This document shows positions 32,855 to 42,132 of a stretch of DNA of 64,000 nt, in pieces. Position 1 is the first letter of the stretch. Each line of letters starts with the position of its first letter. Origin of the DNA: Selenomonas sp. F0473 (GTDB lineage Bacteria; Bacillota; Negativicutes; Selenomonadales; Selenomonadaceae); assembly GCF_000315545.1 (NCBI RefSeq), contig NZ_JH992902.1, forward strand, positions 1,535,893-1,599,892, in the 5' to 3' direction. The translations under genes were made by a program, and so were the position numbers. The notes under the pieces are model-generated. The model was not told the DNA's origin and did no database searches. It was given only the letters and a program-made list of their open reading frames with translations.

Positions 32855-33325
32855 ATGAAAATTCGTCGGATCGTATGCGCACTTTGCATCGGACTCATGG
32901 TTGGCGGCACAGCTGCCGCGCCCACAGCGTTTGCGGAGGAGCAGGCCGCGGCACAGCAGGCGGCGCCCGCGGTGACTCAGATATCGCTGGAGGAGAGCGG
33001 CGTCTTTAATGCGCAGAAAGTGGAAGAACAGATGAAGGCGACGATCGACCTCTTTGAGCGCGGCGATATTGCAGCGCTGCAGGCGAGCGCGACGGATAAT
33101 ATGCGTCAGAGTCTGACGGCGGAGCAGGTGAACGAGGCAAAGACGCAGTTCGCACCAAAATGGGGGGCGCGCGTTTCGTTCGGCAAACCGTACATGACGG
33201 CACTGCGTCAAGGGGACGAGGTGTTTGCCGTCGGTGAGATCGCGGTCGGGTACAAGGCGACGGCCGTGGTCTATCGCCTCAGCTATGACCGCAATATGAA
33301 GCTGGCGGGCTTCTTCGTGCGGTGA
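32855..33325 (+). CDS. Secreted DUF3887-like protein
   Basis: A 156-residue exported protein. A signal peptide covers about residues 1-27 (MKIRRIVCALCIGLMVGGTA, ending in FAEE). The mature domain (DLFERGDIAALQASATDNMRQSLTAEQV ... GEIAVGYKATAVVYRLSYDRNMKLAGFFVR) resembles DUF3887, small NTF2-like or cystatin-like domains of unknown function. AAAGGAG precedes the ATG, 29 bp after the methyltransferase. Confidence 0.78.
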   Translation: MKIRRIVCALCIGLMVGGTAAAPTAFAEEQAAAQQAAPAVTQISLEESGVFNAQKVEEQMKATIDLFERGDIAALQASATDNMRQSLTAEQVNEAKTQFAPKWGARVSFGKPYMTALRQGDEVFAVGEIAVGYKATAVVYRLSYDRNMKLAGFFVR

Positions 33326-33435
33326 TTGACCGCGCATAGCCGCTTGACGGGAGCCGCGGCGCAAACGACGCGCGCGGCGGAGCATTATGGTCTAGGTGCC
33401 GCGCGCATGGCTGCGGCGATACAAATGAAAACATA

Positions 33436-33480
33436 ATAAAACGGGACTGCCGCATGTTCGTCATGTGACAGTCCCGTTTT
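33436..33480. terminator. Bidirectional terminator
   Basis: AAAACGGGACTG (33438-33449) pairs perfectly with CAGTCCCGTTTT (33469-33480), between two convergent transcription units. Confidence 0.9.
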
Positions 33481-33507
33481 GTTGAACCTAAAAATCCATC
33501 GCGCGTA

Positions 33508-34521
33508 TCACGCGGCGTCGTCATAGACGCTGTTGTCATAGTCGCCGTCGGTCGCAGACGCGGACTGCTGTGCCACCGTGGATTGGAACGGCGCCGCGCT
33601 GTCATAGGTGGTCTGGACGCCGTAGAGCGTCGTTTCTTCCTTTGTCTGGATGTAGAGTTCGGTCCCCGCCGGGAGGTCGACGTTCTTCCCGCGCACGAAC
33701 GCCCCCGCGACGATGCCGACGGGGCCGAGGACGGCGATGCCCGCGAGCGACGCGCCCGCCGCCATCGCGAGATGTTCCATCTCTTTCTTTGCCTCTTCCC
33801 CGATGTAGGTCGTCACATAGGTGCCGTCGAGCGCCTTCGTGTTGTTAAAGTCGATCTCGACCTCCGCGTTGCGGCCGAAGTTGCGTGCCTGCCGTACCTT
33901 TGTGACCGTCCCTTCACCGCGCGACCCCTTGGCAAAGACAAGCGCGTCGTTGACGAACACATCGTCCGCAACCTGGTATTCGATCGTATCGCCCACCTTG
34001 AGGTTTTTCGCATTGACGGGCGTCACGAGCGAGATCTTGACGAGCGTGTCTGCCGGGACGGAGACGGGGACGACGGGAATGTCCTTCGTTCCGAACGATG
34101 CGGTGCTGAGCGCGGCGATGCGCTTTTTGAACGTACCTTCGCCCGTCTTTCCGAGGAGGGACGTCTCCATCTCGCCGACGCGCTCCTGCACGGCGCGCAT
34201 GCTCGTCTCGTGGTTGATGTTCCATTCAATCGCGTTGAGATCCATGAGGATCGACGGGGTGGTGCTGTTCGTATAGATTTCCTCGTAGAGCGCGTCGATA
34301 CGCGACATGAGGCTGCCCGTGCGGTGACTGCCGTCGTAGTCGCGCTCGAGCCGGTTGATGCGGTCGATGAGGGCGCCCGTCTGCTCTCTGCCGTAGGTAT
34401 CCTGTTCGATGAGGGCGAGTTTCGACTGGACTGCGTTCGGCGTTTCCGCCGCGAATGCCGTGCCCGCCGATGTGAGCGCCAGCACAAAGGTCAGCGCGAG
34501 CGCGCAGATTTTCTGTCGCAT
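33508..34521 (-). CDS. Exported protein with internal repeats, envelope-associated
   Basis: A 337-residue protein with a signal peptide (MRQKICALALTFVLALTSAG, cleavage after FAAE region). Two short repeats, LALIEQDTYGREQTGALIDRINRLE and LERDYDGSHRTGSLMSRIDALYEEIY, occupy residues about 35-85. A beta-rich middle (LVKISLVTPVNAKNLKVGDTIEYQVADDV) and a Gly/Ala hydrophobic stretch near 255-275 follow. No family was recognised. It lies 15 bp downstream of another exported protein and near the LptD-like gene, so an outer-membrane role is plausible but only inferred. Confidence 0.78.
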   Translation of the reverse strand: MRQKICALALTFVLALTSAGTAFAAETPNAVQSKLALIEQDTYGREQTGALIDRINRLERDYDGSHRTGSLMSRIDALYEEIYTNSTTPSILMDLNAIEWNINHETSMRAVQERVGEMETSLLGKTGEGTFKKRIAALSTASFGTKDIPVVPVSVPADTLVKISLVTPVNAKNLKVGDTIEYQVADDVFVNDALVFAKGSRGEGTVTKVRQARNFGRNAEVEIDFNNTKALDGTYVTTYIGEEAKKEMEHLAMAAGASLAGIAVLGPVGIVAGAFVRGKNVDLPAGTELYIQTKEETTLYGVQTTYDSAAPFQSTVAQQSASATDGDYDNSVYDDAA

Positions 34522-34536
34522 GGATTGATCATCCTC

Positions 34537-34953
34537 CTACTTTGTCGACTGCTGTTTTGCCGTCAGAAATTCCTCGATGAAGTCAACGATGCTCCGCATG
34601 GGCGAAGACGGGGTGTACGGCTGCGGCACATCCATGCCGGGCAGGGTACGCAGCACTTCCTTCGTGTCATAGACCTCTACTTGCGCCGAGAAGAATTGAT
34701 ACGTGTTCTTCTCGCGGTTGAAGCGCGTGCGGTAGAGATAGCGCCGGTTCTCGGATATCTTCACCACAGCGATAACGGCGTCGCGCTCCGCATCGGAGAC
34801 GCGTACGATCGTCGCCGCGTCCACGTAGTAGCCCGTGTCGTCGTCCGCGTCGACGAACTGCATGTCCTCCGCCGCCTCGCATACGCCGAGCCCCGCGAGG
34901 AGAACGAAGACGGCAAGCAGAAATCTGCGCACCGGTAACCGCCGCATCCGCAT
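34537..34953 (-). CDS. Small exported protein
   Basis: A 138-residue protein with a signal peptide (RRFLLAVFVLLAGLGVCEAAE). The mature part, MQFVDADDDTGYYVDAATIVRV ... RYLYRTRFNREKNTYQFFSAQVEVYDTKE, resembles the surface-adhesin-E-like beta domains in broad pattern only. AAGGAGG lies 6 nt before the ATG at 34953. A perfect TATAAT promoter (35003-35031) drives it together with the downstream repeat protein. Function unknown. Confidence 0.75.
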   Translation of the reverse strand: MRMRRLPVRRFLLAVFVLLAGLGVCEAAEDMQFVDADDDTGYYVDAATIVRVSDAERDAVIAVVKISENRRYLYRTRFNREKNTYQFFSAQVEVYDTKEVLRTLPGMDVPQPYTPSSPMRSIVDFIEEFLTAKQQSTK

Positions 34954-35002
34954 CGCCGCCTCCTTCCGGGAATCTCTGATCCTACGCTTTCATATCCGCT
35001 CC

Positions 35003-35031
35003 ATTATAGAGGAAAACTTTTTGCACGTCAA
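35003..35031 (-). promoter_or_regulatory. Promoter of the exported-protein pair
   Basis: TTGACG (35031-35026), a 17-bp spacer and TATAAT (35008-35003). Confidence 0.8.
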
Positions 35032-35083
35032 ATTTATGTTGGGATGAGAGTTCCTTAAGGGAAGGTATCGCGGCGCTTTTTGG

Positions 35084-35112
35084 TTGCGAAAATTCCGTTT
35101 ATGATGTAGTAT
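35084..35112 (+). promoter_or_regulatory. Probable promoter of the envelope locus
   Basis: TTGCGA (35084-35089) and TAGTAT (35107-35112) with a 17-bp spacer, 40 bp before the LptD-like ATG. Confidence 0.5.
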
Positions 35113-35152
35113 AACGATGTGTAATGACTTCAAAAGACAGGAGAACGCGCCG

Positions 35153-36679
35153 ATGACTACAGCCTTGAGAACGCGCATCCTACTGGCCTTGTCCGCCGCC
35201 TGTGCCGTCTTTCCGATCGGGGCCGAAGCTGCCTACAGCGGGGATGGGAACACGGGCATTCAGCGACTGGATTTTATCGAGAACCGCCGCCGCGTCGAGC
35301 GTGCGAACCGCCTCACGGAGGAACAGCAAAAGCTGCTCGCCGATGCGCAGGAAATGCGGAAACATCTGCGCCATCCCCTGGATGAAACGCAGCCGTCGCC
35401 GATCGCCTTCGAAGGCGACGACCTCACGTATGACGAGCGTACGGGGGATTTTGTCGCCAAGGGGCATGTGGATATCGTGCAGTTGGCTGCGCGGCGGTTC
35501 CAAGGCGACTATGTGGAGGGAAACACCGTCCGCGGAGACGTTTCCATTCCGGATAAGGCGCATATGCTTCAGCTGACGGAGGGACAGACCCGCGTCACGC
35601 TCGACGGGTACCGGATCAACTATAACTACCAAAAACGCACGGGCACGATGGCCGAGGCCAAGGGGAAGGTCGGCGCCTACTATATGACGGGGAAACGATT
35701 CGAGTTCTACCCCGATAAGATCGTCGTTTATGACGGAACCCAGACGAAATGCGGCGCCGAAAAGCCCGACTACCATCTGAGCGCGGACGTGGCGGAGCTT
35801 TACCCCGGGGATCGCTTGGTGCTCACGAACGTAAAGTTTTGGCTGAAAAACAAAGTCATATTTACCAAGAAGCGGCACGAAGTGGGTATCTCCCATCCCA
35901 TCCAACAGAACTTTCCGCGCGCCGGGTACGACAGCGACGACGGCGTGTGGCTTGAACAGACATTCGAGCAGTCGATTGCCCCGCGCGTGACCGCCGCCTT
36001 TCATTTCCATGTGACGACAAAGCACGGCTGGCGGAGCCACTACGATCTCGGCTGGCAAAATGCCGGAGCCAGCGCGCTCGTCACCTACGGCAGCTTCGAG
36101 GACGGGGACAACAATTGGATCAAGAAAGAGCCGTCCCTCATTCTCGGTTATGGACATAGGATCGGGAAAAGCCCCGTCAGCTACGGTCTGTATTCCGAAT
36201 ACGGACGCTGGTACGGCAGCGGTATCCACAGCAATCACTGGGTCTACGGAGTTTCCGTCACGCACGACACGATTCCCTTCCACGGGTTCGGGCTCGATCT
36301 CGCGGCGGGGTACTCCGTCACCCGCGAGAGTTACGACCGCTCGCGCGTGCAGGGCATGAATGCGAGCGCCTTTCTCACGAAGGAGTTCGACGATCGTTTT
36401 GCCGCCTATGTCGGCTACGTGTACACAAAGAACACGAAAGCAAATTCTCTCTTTCACTTTAATCAAGAGGATTATTCAAAGGTCATTCAGACGGGCATGA
36501 GCTACCGGATTGATAAAAATAACCGGATCGCTGTCGGCGCAAAGTACGCGTCCGGACCGCGGGAATGGACCGATGTGGACTACTATTGGTTTCACGACCT
36601 GCACTGCTCGCAGATCATCCTGCGCTACCGTTCGAAACAGAACTCGTGGAAGGTGAAGTGGGAGTTTACGCCATGGTAA
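35153..36679 (+). CDS. LptD/OstA-like outer-membrane LPS assembly protein
   Basis: A 508-residue exported protein. A signal peptide covers about residues 1-27. Residues about 80-200 form an OstA/LptA-like beta-jellyroll (IAFEGDDLTYDERTGDFVAKGHVDIVQLAARRFQGDYV), and the rest is a predicted beta-barrel with alternating aromatic strands ending in [10 protein letters not shown], a terminal aromatic residue as in outer-membrane barrels. It is shorter than proteobacterial LptD (about 780 residues) and has only two Cys pairs visible. AGGAG precedes the ATG at 35153. It overlaps the heptokinase gene, tying it to LPS synthesis. Confidence 0.85.
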   Translation: MTTALRTRILLALSAACAVFPIGAEAAYSGDGNTGIQRLDFIENRRRVERANRLTEEQQKLLADAQEMRKHLRHPLDETQPSPIAFEGDDLTYDERTGDFVAKGHVDIVQLAARRFQGDYVEGNTVRGDVSIPDKAHMLQLTEGQTRVTLDGYRINYNYQKRTGTMAEAKGKVGAYYMTGKRFEFYPDKIVVYDGTQTKCGAEKPDYHLSADVAELYPGDRLVLTNVKFWLKNKVIFTKKRHEVGISHPIQQNFPRAGYDSDDGVWLEQTFEQSIAPRVTAAFHFHVTTKHGWRSHYDLGWQNAGASALVTYGSFEDGDNNWIKKEPSLILGYGHRIGKSPVSYGLYSEYGRWYGSGIHSNHWVYGVSVTHDTIPFHGFGLDLAAGYSVTRESYDRSRVQGMNASAFLTKEFDDRFAAYVGYVYTKNTKANSLFHFNQEDYSKVIQTGMSYRIDKNNRIAVGAKYASGPREWTDVDYYWFHDLHCSQIILRYRSKQNSWKVKWEFTPW

Positions 36680-37671
36680 ACGAGACCGCCGCGCTCTCGG
36701 GGACGCCGGTTCTGATCGTCGGAGATATGGTGGCGGACGTCTATCTCGACGGCCGGATCTCGCGCATCTCGCGGGAAGCCCCCGTGCTCGTCCTCGAGCA
36801 GATGGAGGAGCGTGTCGTTGCCGGCGGCGCGGCAAATGTCGTCAATAATGCGGCGACCCTTGGCGGAACGGCATATGCCGTCGGCGTCGTCGGGGACGAT
36901 GCGAGCGGAGACAGCCTGCTGCGCGTTCTCGGCGAACATCGCGTACAAACGGCGGGATTCGTCCGCGATGCGGACCGTCCTACCGTCACGAAGACACGCA
37001 TCATCGCGGGCGGGCGGGCGACCGTCAGTCAGCAGATTGTGCGCGTGGACCGCGAGTGGCATACGCCGCTCTCGGCGGAGACGGAGGAGGCGCTTCTCTC
37101 GCATATCCGGACGCTCCTGCCGCAGGTACGCGGCGCCGTTCTCTCCGACTACGGTTCGGGTACGGTCACGGAGCGCGTCGCGCGTATGGTTATCGACGAG
37201 ACGCGTACGGCGGGGATTCCGAGTATTGTGGATTCGCGGTACGACATCCTGCGCTACGAGGGCGTCGGCTACGTTAAGCAGAACGATGCCGAGCTTGCCG
37301 CGGCGCTTGGGCGGGAGTTGCGCACGGATGCGGACATTCATGCGGCGGGGCACGAGCTGTGCCGCCGCCTCAATGCGGAGGGCGTTCTTATCACACGCGG
37401 CGCGGACGGGATGACGCTGTTCCTCGCGGACGGGACGGCGACGGATATTCCCGTCAGCGACCGCAGCGAGATCTACGACGTCTCGGGCGCGGGGGATACC
37501 TGCGTCGCCGTGATGATTCTCGCCCTCGCGGCGGGCATTGCGCCGGCACATGCCGCACGGCTCAGCAACTATGCCTCCGGCATCGCCGTGCGGAAATACG
37601 GGACGGCGACCGTATCGCAGGAGGAACTGTGCGCGGCCGTTGCGGCGGCGGAAGGAGAATGCGGATGCTGA
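36673..37671 (+). CDS. PfkB-family heptose-7-phosphate kinase, copy 1
   Basis: A 332-residue ribokinase-fold protein resembling the kinase domain of HldE (RfaE1). [30 protein letters not shown] at the N-terminus, [16 protein letters not shown] near residue 52, and the catalytic [20 protein letters not shown] near residue 275 are visible. It differs from copy 2 (41134-42132) in the middle, having [11 protein letters not shown] where copy 2 has VIIDPKGTQWVKYK. GGGAG lies 8 nt before the ATG at 36673, which overlaps the LptD-like stop; the longer upstream frame is inside that gene. It is followed by the adenylyltransferase domain as a separate gene. Confidence 0.85.
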   Translation: MVNETAALSGTPVLIVGDMVADVYLDGRISRISREAPVLVLEQMEERVVAGGAANVVNNAATLGGTAYAVGVVGDDASGDSLLRVLGEHRVQTAGFVRDADRPTVTKTRIIAGGRATVSQQIVRVDREWHTPLSAETEEALLSHIRTLLPQVRGAVLSDYGSGTVTERVARMVIDETRTAGIPSIVDSRYDILRYEGVGYVKQNDAELAAALGRELRTDADIHAAGHELCRRLNAEGVLITRGADGMTLFLADGTATDIPVSDRSEIYDVSGAGDTCVAVMILALAAGIAPAHAARLSNYASGIAVRKYGTATVSQEELCAAVAAAEGECGC

Positions 37672-38153
37672 TCCCGGGCGATCAAATCGAACGCTATGCC
37701 GCGGCGCTGCGCGCAGCAGGACGGCGCATCGTCTTCACGAACGGCTGCTTCGACATCCTTCATGCCGGGCATGTGCGCTATCTCGCGGCGGCGCGCGCGC
37801 TGGGCGACTGTCTTGTGCTTGGGCTCAACAGCGACGCGTCCGTGCGACGGCTCAAAGGGGAAACGCGTCCCGTCAATGATGAGAACGACCGCGCGGAGGT
37901 CGTCGGAGGCCTGAAATCCGTAGACGCGGTCGTCATTTTTGACGAGGACACGGCGGAAAATTTGATTGCGAAAGTGCGTCCGGCCGTCTATGCCAAGGGC
38001 GGCGACTATACGCGCGAGACCCTGCCGGAGGCGCGCGTCGTCGAGTCCTATGGCGGCGAGGTCGCGTTCATCCCTCTCGTCGCGGGGAAATCCACCACGA
38101 ACATCATTCGAAAAGCGGGCAAAAGCGAGAGGAGGAACACCTCGATTCTATGA
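37665..38153 (+). CDS. hldE: D-glycero-beta-D-manno-heptose 1-phosphate adenylyltransferase
   Basis: A 162-residue nucleotidyltransferase equivalent to the C-terminal domain of HldE (RfaE2). [20 protein letters not shown] carries the HxGH nucleotide-binding motif, [21 protein letters not shown] follows, and the C-terminal [12 protein letters not shown] matches the family. It activates heptose 1-phosphate to ADP-heptose. The ATG at 37665 has GAAGGAG at 7 nt; the ATG at 37659 is too close to it. It overlaps the kinase upstream by 7 bp and the heptosyltransferase downstream by 4 bp. In Escherichia coli this domain is fused to the kinase. Confidence 0.93.
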   Translation: MLIPGDQIERYAAALRAAGRRIVFTNGCFDILHAGHVRYLAAARALGDCLVLGLNSDASVRRLKGETRPVNDENDRAEVVGGLKSVDAVVIFDEDTAENLIAKVRPAVYAKGGDYTRETLPEARVVESYGGEVAFIPLVAGKSTTNIIRKAGKSERRNTSIL

Positions 38154-39172
38154 AGAATATCCTAGTCGTCAAGCTCAGCGCCATCGGAGACGTGATCCAT
38201 GCGCTGCCCGTCTCGTATGCGGTGAAAGAGAGTTTTCCCGAGGCGCATCTGACGTGGGTCGTCGAACCGACGGCGTATGATATTCTGAAAGGGAATCCCT
38301 ATATCGACGATATCATCGTCTTTGAGAAAAAGAAATTCCGGACATGGCGCGGCTTTCTCTCCGAGATCGGTCCTTTCCGGAAACGGCTGCGCGCGCGGCG
38401 TTACGATGCCTCTATGGATCTACAGGGGCTCTTTAAGTCCGCGGCCGTCGCTTGGGCGGCGGGGGCGCGGCTGCGCATCGGCACGGCGCATATGCGCGAG
38501 GGGGCGAGCCTTGTGAGCCGTCCCATTGCGGGAACGCATGCGCAGGGGCATATTGTCGACCGGTATCTTGACGTTGCCCGCGCGCTCGGCTGCCGCGTGG
38601 ACCGCATCGTTTTCCCCGTGGCCGTTTCCGCGCGCGAGGCGGCGTCGGCGGATGCCTTGCTTGCGGAGGGCGGCGTGCGGGAGGGGGCTCGATTTGCCGC
38701 GCTTGCGGTCGGTGCGAACTGGCCGAATAAACGGTGGCCGCCGGCGCATTTTGCGGCGCTTTCGGATTTGCTTTACGGCAGGAAGATCATCCCCGTGCTT
38801 GTGGGGGGCGGCCGGCTCGACGAGGAGATTGCGTGCGACATCACGGCGCGGACCGAAGTGCCGCCCGTCAATCTCGTCGGCCGCACAAGCCTGAAGGAGC
38901 TTGCCTGTATATTTACGCGCGCGGCGTTTGTTGTCGGCGGCGATACCGGTCCCGTACATCTCGCCGCAGGGCTCGGCACACGTACGATCATGCTCATGGG
39001 ACCGACCGACGCGAACCGTAACGGTCCCTATGGGCAGCGGGAGAACGCCGTCGAGGTGGATCGTTCGTGCCGGCATTGTTGGAAACGTTCCTGTCCCAAG
39101 GGATTGGACTGCCTTGCGGCGACCGCGCCGGAGACGGTGATGGAGCGCAGCGTACGGATCCTTGCAGGGTGA
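38150..39172 (+). CDS. LPS heptosyltransferase (GT9), WaaC-like
   Basis: A 340-residue glycosyltransferase family 9 protein. [27 protein letters not shown] at the N-terminus, the [18 protein letters not shown] sugar-nucleotide region near residue 185 and [34 protein letters not shown] near residue 265 are typical of heptosyltransferase I. It transfers heptose from ADP-heptose onto the Kdo-lipid A acceptor. It overlaps the adenylyltransferase by 4 bp, so the ADP-heptose supply and use are co-expressed. Cys residues in [15 protein letters not shown] near the end are a group feature. Confidence 0.92.
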   Translation: MKNILVVKLSAIGDVIHALPVSYAVKESFPEAHLTWVVEPTAYDILKGNPYIDDIIVFEKKKFRTWRGFLSEIGPFRKRLRARRYDASMDLQGLFKSAAVAWAAGARLRIGTAHMREGASLVSRPIAGTHAQGHIVDRYLDVARALGCRVDRIVFPVAVSAREAASADALLAEGGVREGARFAALAVGANWPNKRWPPAHFAALSDLLYGRKIIPVLVGGGRLDEEIACDITARTEVPPVNLVGRTSLKELACIFTRAAFVVGGDTGPVHLAAGLGTRTIMLMGPTDANRNGPYGQRENAVEVDRSCRHCWKRSCPKGLDCLAATAPETVMERSVRILAG

Positions 39173-39226
39173 TTTTGGGTGCCGAGATCATACGAAATAC
39201 AGAGACGCGCTGGAGGGATCACAGGT

Positions 39227-40408
39227 TTGTATCGGAATATTCTCGTCATCAACCTCATGCACCTCGGCGATCTCATGCTTGTGACGCCCGTCCTGCGGAC
39301 GCTCCGGCACAACTATCCCGCCGCGCGTATTACGCTGCTCGCGGACAAGCTGCTCGCCGATATCGTGCGGGAGAATCGGCATGTCGATGCCTGTCTCTTT
39401 ATTGATAAAAAAGGGAAGGACAACAGCCTGCTCGGCATCCTCCGATACGCGGTGAAACTGCGGAAAGAGAATTACGATCTCGTCGTCAATCTCCACCGCA
39501 ACGAGCGCGCCTCAGCGCTCGCGGCGCTCTCGGGCGGGAGGCGCATCGTCGGCTATGCAAAGCCCGGATTTTCTCTCGCCTTTGACAGCGTCAGTCCCGA
39601 CCAAAATAAAATCATGCACGAGATCCGGTCCCACTATGCGGCGCTGCGGGATGCGGGGGTCATCGGCGAGATTGATGACGCCGGACTCGAGATGCGGATT
39701 CCCGCCGAGGCCGAGGCGGAGGCGGAACGCCTTTGGACAGCGCGTTTCGCCGCCGGAGATAAGGTTGTCGCGCTCAATATCGGCGCGAGCTGGATGACGA
39801 AACGGTGGGAGTCCGGTTACTTCGCCGCCGTCGCCGACACCTATCTCGCGCGCGGCTATCATATCGCCGTGATGGGCGGACCGACGGATGTCGAGATTGT
39901 TCGGGTCTGCGTAGAACGGATGCGGGAGCGCGGCAACCCCCGCCTCCATGTCTTTACGGGGAAGGTGAGCCTCGGCGTGCTTGCGGGGCTTCTGCGCAGG
40001 TGTGTCCTCTTCATTACCACGGACTCCGGCCCCATGCATGTCGGCGTCGCCATGAACGTTCCCGTTATCTGCATGTTCGGCGCCTCGCCCATCCCGGGAT
40101 TCTATCCGTACGACGAGAAGAGCGTCTCCGTACGCGCCCCCGTCCCGTGTCATCCCTGCCGTATCCACGAATGCCCGCTCACGGGGGACGAGCATATGAT
40201 GTGCATGAAGCGCATGCCGCCGGAACTTATTTTGGCGTACGCCGACCGACTCCTCGCCGAGACCGGCGAGCGTCCTGCGTACGAACTGCCGCGCCCGACG
40301 CATTTTGAGACGCGCGTCGTCGAGATGCAGCCGGACGGACGCTTTGCATTATCGCCGCCCGGCGCGGCGGGACGCGTCGTCGAATCTTCTCTGCCGGAGA
40401 GCAGATAG
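39227..40408 (+). CDS. LPS heptosyltransferase family protein (GT9), second
   Basis: A 393-residue family 9 glycosyltransferase. The core starts NILVINLMHLGDLMLVTPVLRTLRHNYP, with ALNIGASWMTKRWESGYFAAVAD near residue 205 and ITTDSGPMHVGVAMNVPVICMFGASP near residue 285. I place the start at TTG 39227 because GGAGGG lies 9 nt upstream and homologues begin there; a GTG at 39179 would add 16 residues. The C-terminal tail of about 50 residues is variable. Heptosyltransferase II is a reasonable guess but not proven. Confidence 0.88.
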   Translation: MYRNILVINLMHLGDLMLVTPVLRTLRHNYPAARITLLADKLLADIVRENRHVDACLFIDKKGKDNSLLGILRYAVKLRKENYDLVVNLHRNERASALAALSGGRRIVGYAKPGFSLAFDSVSPDQNKIMHEIRSHYAALRDAGVIGEIDDAGLEMRIPAEAEAEAERLWTARFAAGDKVVALNIGASWMTKRWESGYFAAVADTYLARGYHIAVMGGPTDVEIVRVCVERMRERGNPRLHVFTGKVSLGVLAGLLRRCVLFITTDSGPMHVGVAMNVPVICMFGASPIPGFYPYDEKSVSVRAPVPCHPCRIHECPLTGDEHMMCMKRMPPELILAYADRLLAETGERPAYELPRPTHFETRVVEMQPDGRFALSPPGAAGRVVESSLPESR

Positions 40409-40487
40409 GTCGGAATCGCAGGGGAATACGGGAGAGGGGCATATTCGTCGTCGGCCGAAAGGCGCGATGAAATAATCGCATCATAAT

Positions 40488-40519
40488 AAAGGCGCAGCTA
40501 TATAACGGGCTGCGCTTTT
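40488..40519 (+). terminator. Terminator after the heptosyltransferase pair
   Basis: GCGCAGC (40492-40498) pairs with GCTGCGC (40509-40515) and runs into TTTTA. A TATAAT at 40524-40529 follows and may be the -10 of the next gene. Confidence 0.75.
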
Positions 40520-40564
40520 ATGTTATAATAGAGTAACGATTTGTAAATTTTCATGTAAGACGGG

Positions 40565-41038
40565 GTGACAGAAAAGCGAAGGGCGGTGAAGACGATCGAC
40601 ACGCTTTTTTTGCGCGAGGCGACCATGGAGGACGCCGCGCTGCTGTTTGAGTGGCGTAACGACGGAACGTCGCGGGAAATCCGCAGCAAGCGGATCGACG
40701 CTTCAACGCATTTGCTGTGGCTGGAGGAGACGCTGCGCGATCCGGGGGTCAAGTTCTTTATTCTCATGCGGGGCGCGACGCCCATCGGGCGGATCCGCAT
40801 CAATAGGCGGGACGAGGGGCTCGTCATTTCGTGCAGCATCGCCGCCGACTACCGCAGACGCGGCTACGGCGCGCGCATGCTCGCGCTGCTCGAGGACCGG
40901 GTGCGCGCGCACCGGGAGCGCCGCGTCTTAGTCGCATACGTCCAAAAAGACAACGAAGCCTCGCGGCGCACATTCGCAAAACTCGGCTATCAATGTATGG
41001 AGGAATACGAGTCGTATCGCTATACGAAGCAGCTTTGA
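40565..41038 (+). CDS. GNAT family N-acetyltransferase
   Basis: A 157-residue GCN5-related acetyltransferase. LREATMEDAALLFEWRND at the N-terminus and CSIAADYRRRGYGARMLALLE (acetyl-CoA pyrophosphate loop RRRGYG) near residue 98 are diagnostic. The pattern with FEWRNDGTSRE resembles sugar N-acetyltransferases such as PseH, which fits a surface-polysaccharide locus. The start is uncertain: GTG at 40565 and GTG at 40586 are both possible and neither has an ideal ribosome site. Confidence 0.82.
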   Translation: MTEKRRAVKTIDTLFLREATMEDAALLFEWRNDGTSREIRSKRIDASTHLLWLEETLRDPGVKFFILMRGATPIGRIRINRRDEGLVISCSIAADYRRRGYGARMLALLEDRVRAHRERRVLVAYVQKDNEASRRTFAKLGYQCMEEYESYRYTKQL

Positions 41039-41133
41039 CGCGGGCTTGCAGTCTGCGCAAAGATTCAGTACAATAGACAACAACAGCGGATGAGTACAGT
41101 CCGGTCGGTTTCAGTCAAGATAGGAGCGGTTTC

Positions 41134-42132
41134 ATGGACATGACCAAAATTCGCGATGTCGTTGCGGAAAAGAGCGTGCGCAGCAACATCCTCGTCGTCG
41201 GCGACGTCATGCTGGATAAATACTACTCCGGCGAGGTCACGCGCATCTCGCCCGAGGCGCCCGTGCCGATCACGCATGTGACGGGCACGCGCGAGACGCT
41301 CGGCGGCGCGGCGAACGTTGCGCACAACATCGCGCTTCTCGGCGCGCATGTCAGCATCGCGGGATTTGTCGGCGACGACGCGCACTGCAAGACCCTGCTG
41401 GATAAATTCGCTGCGCGCGGCATTGATTACAGCGGCCTTGTCCGGACGGACCGCCCCACGACGACGAAGATCCGCGTCATCGGCGGTCATCAGCAGATGC
41501 TGCGGCTTGACTTTGAAGATGCCGCTCCCGTTGACGGGGATTATGCCGCGCGTTACCTCGCATATATCGATCAAAAGCTCAACGAGAGCATGGACTGCGT
41601 CATCATCTCCGACTACGGCAAGGGATCGTGTACCGAACATGCGACACAGCATATCATCCGCGCTGCGCACGATCACGGCGTGCCCGTCATCATCGATCCG
41701 AAAGGCACCCAATGGGTGAAATATAAAGACGCCGACTATATCACGCCGAATCTAAAGGAAATCAACGACGTGCTCCTCGAACCGATCGAGAACGAGGACT
41801 TCCCCGTTGAGAAAGCCGCGCGCTACGTTATGCGGAAATTCAACATCCGCAACCTCATCCTCACGCGTTCGGCACGAGGCCTTTCCATCATCCACGGCGA
41901 AGAAGTCGTCCATATCCCCACGCATGCGCAGGAAGTGTTCGACGTATCCGGCGCGGGCGATACGATCATTGCAGTTTTTGGGCTTGCTCTTGCGGGCGGG
42001 TTGAAGCCCGCCGACGGCGCATACCTTGCGAACCTTGCGGCCAGCGTCGTCGTCTCGAAGGTCGGCACCTATGCGGTCAGCCGGGAAGAACTTTTGCGGG
42101 TTCTCGATCGGCAGGAAGGAGCGGCGTCATGA
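41134..42132 (+). CDS. hldA: D-glycero-beta-D-manno-heptose-7-phosphate kinase, copy 2
   Basis: A 332-residue kinase with the canonical HldA/RfaE1 pattern: NILVVGDVMLDKYYSGEVTRISPEAPVPI, LGGAANVAHNIALLGA near residue 56, PVIIDPKGTQWVKYKDADYITPNLKE near residue 190 and [21 protein letters not shown] near residue 272. It makes heptose 1,7-bisphosphate. It overlaps hldD by 4 bp and gmhB follows, forming a core ADP-heptose operon. It matches the enzyme family more closely than copy 1. Confidence 0.93.
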   Translation: MDMTKIRDVVAEKSVRSNILVVGDVMLDKYYSGEVTRISPEAPVPITHVTGTRETLGGAANVAHNIALLGAHVSIAGFVGDDAHCKTLLDKFAARGIDYSGLVRTDRPTTTKIRVIGGHQQMLRLDFEDAAPVDGDYAARYLAYIDQKLNESMDCVIISDYGKGSCTEHATQHIIRAAHDHGVPVIIDPKGTQWVKYKDADYITPNLKEINDVLLEPIENEDFPVEKAARYVMRKFNIRNLILTRSARGLSIIHGEEVVHIPTHAQEVFDVSGAGDTIIAVFGLALAGGLKPADGAYLANLAASVVVSKVGTYAVSREELLRVLDRQEGAAS

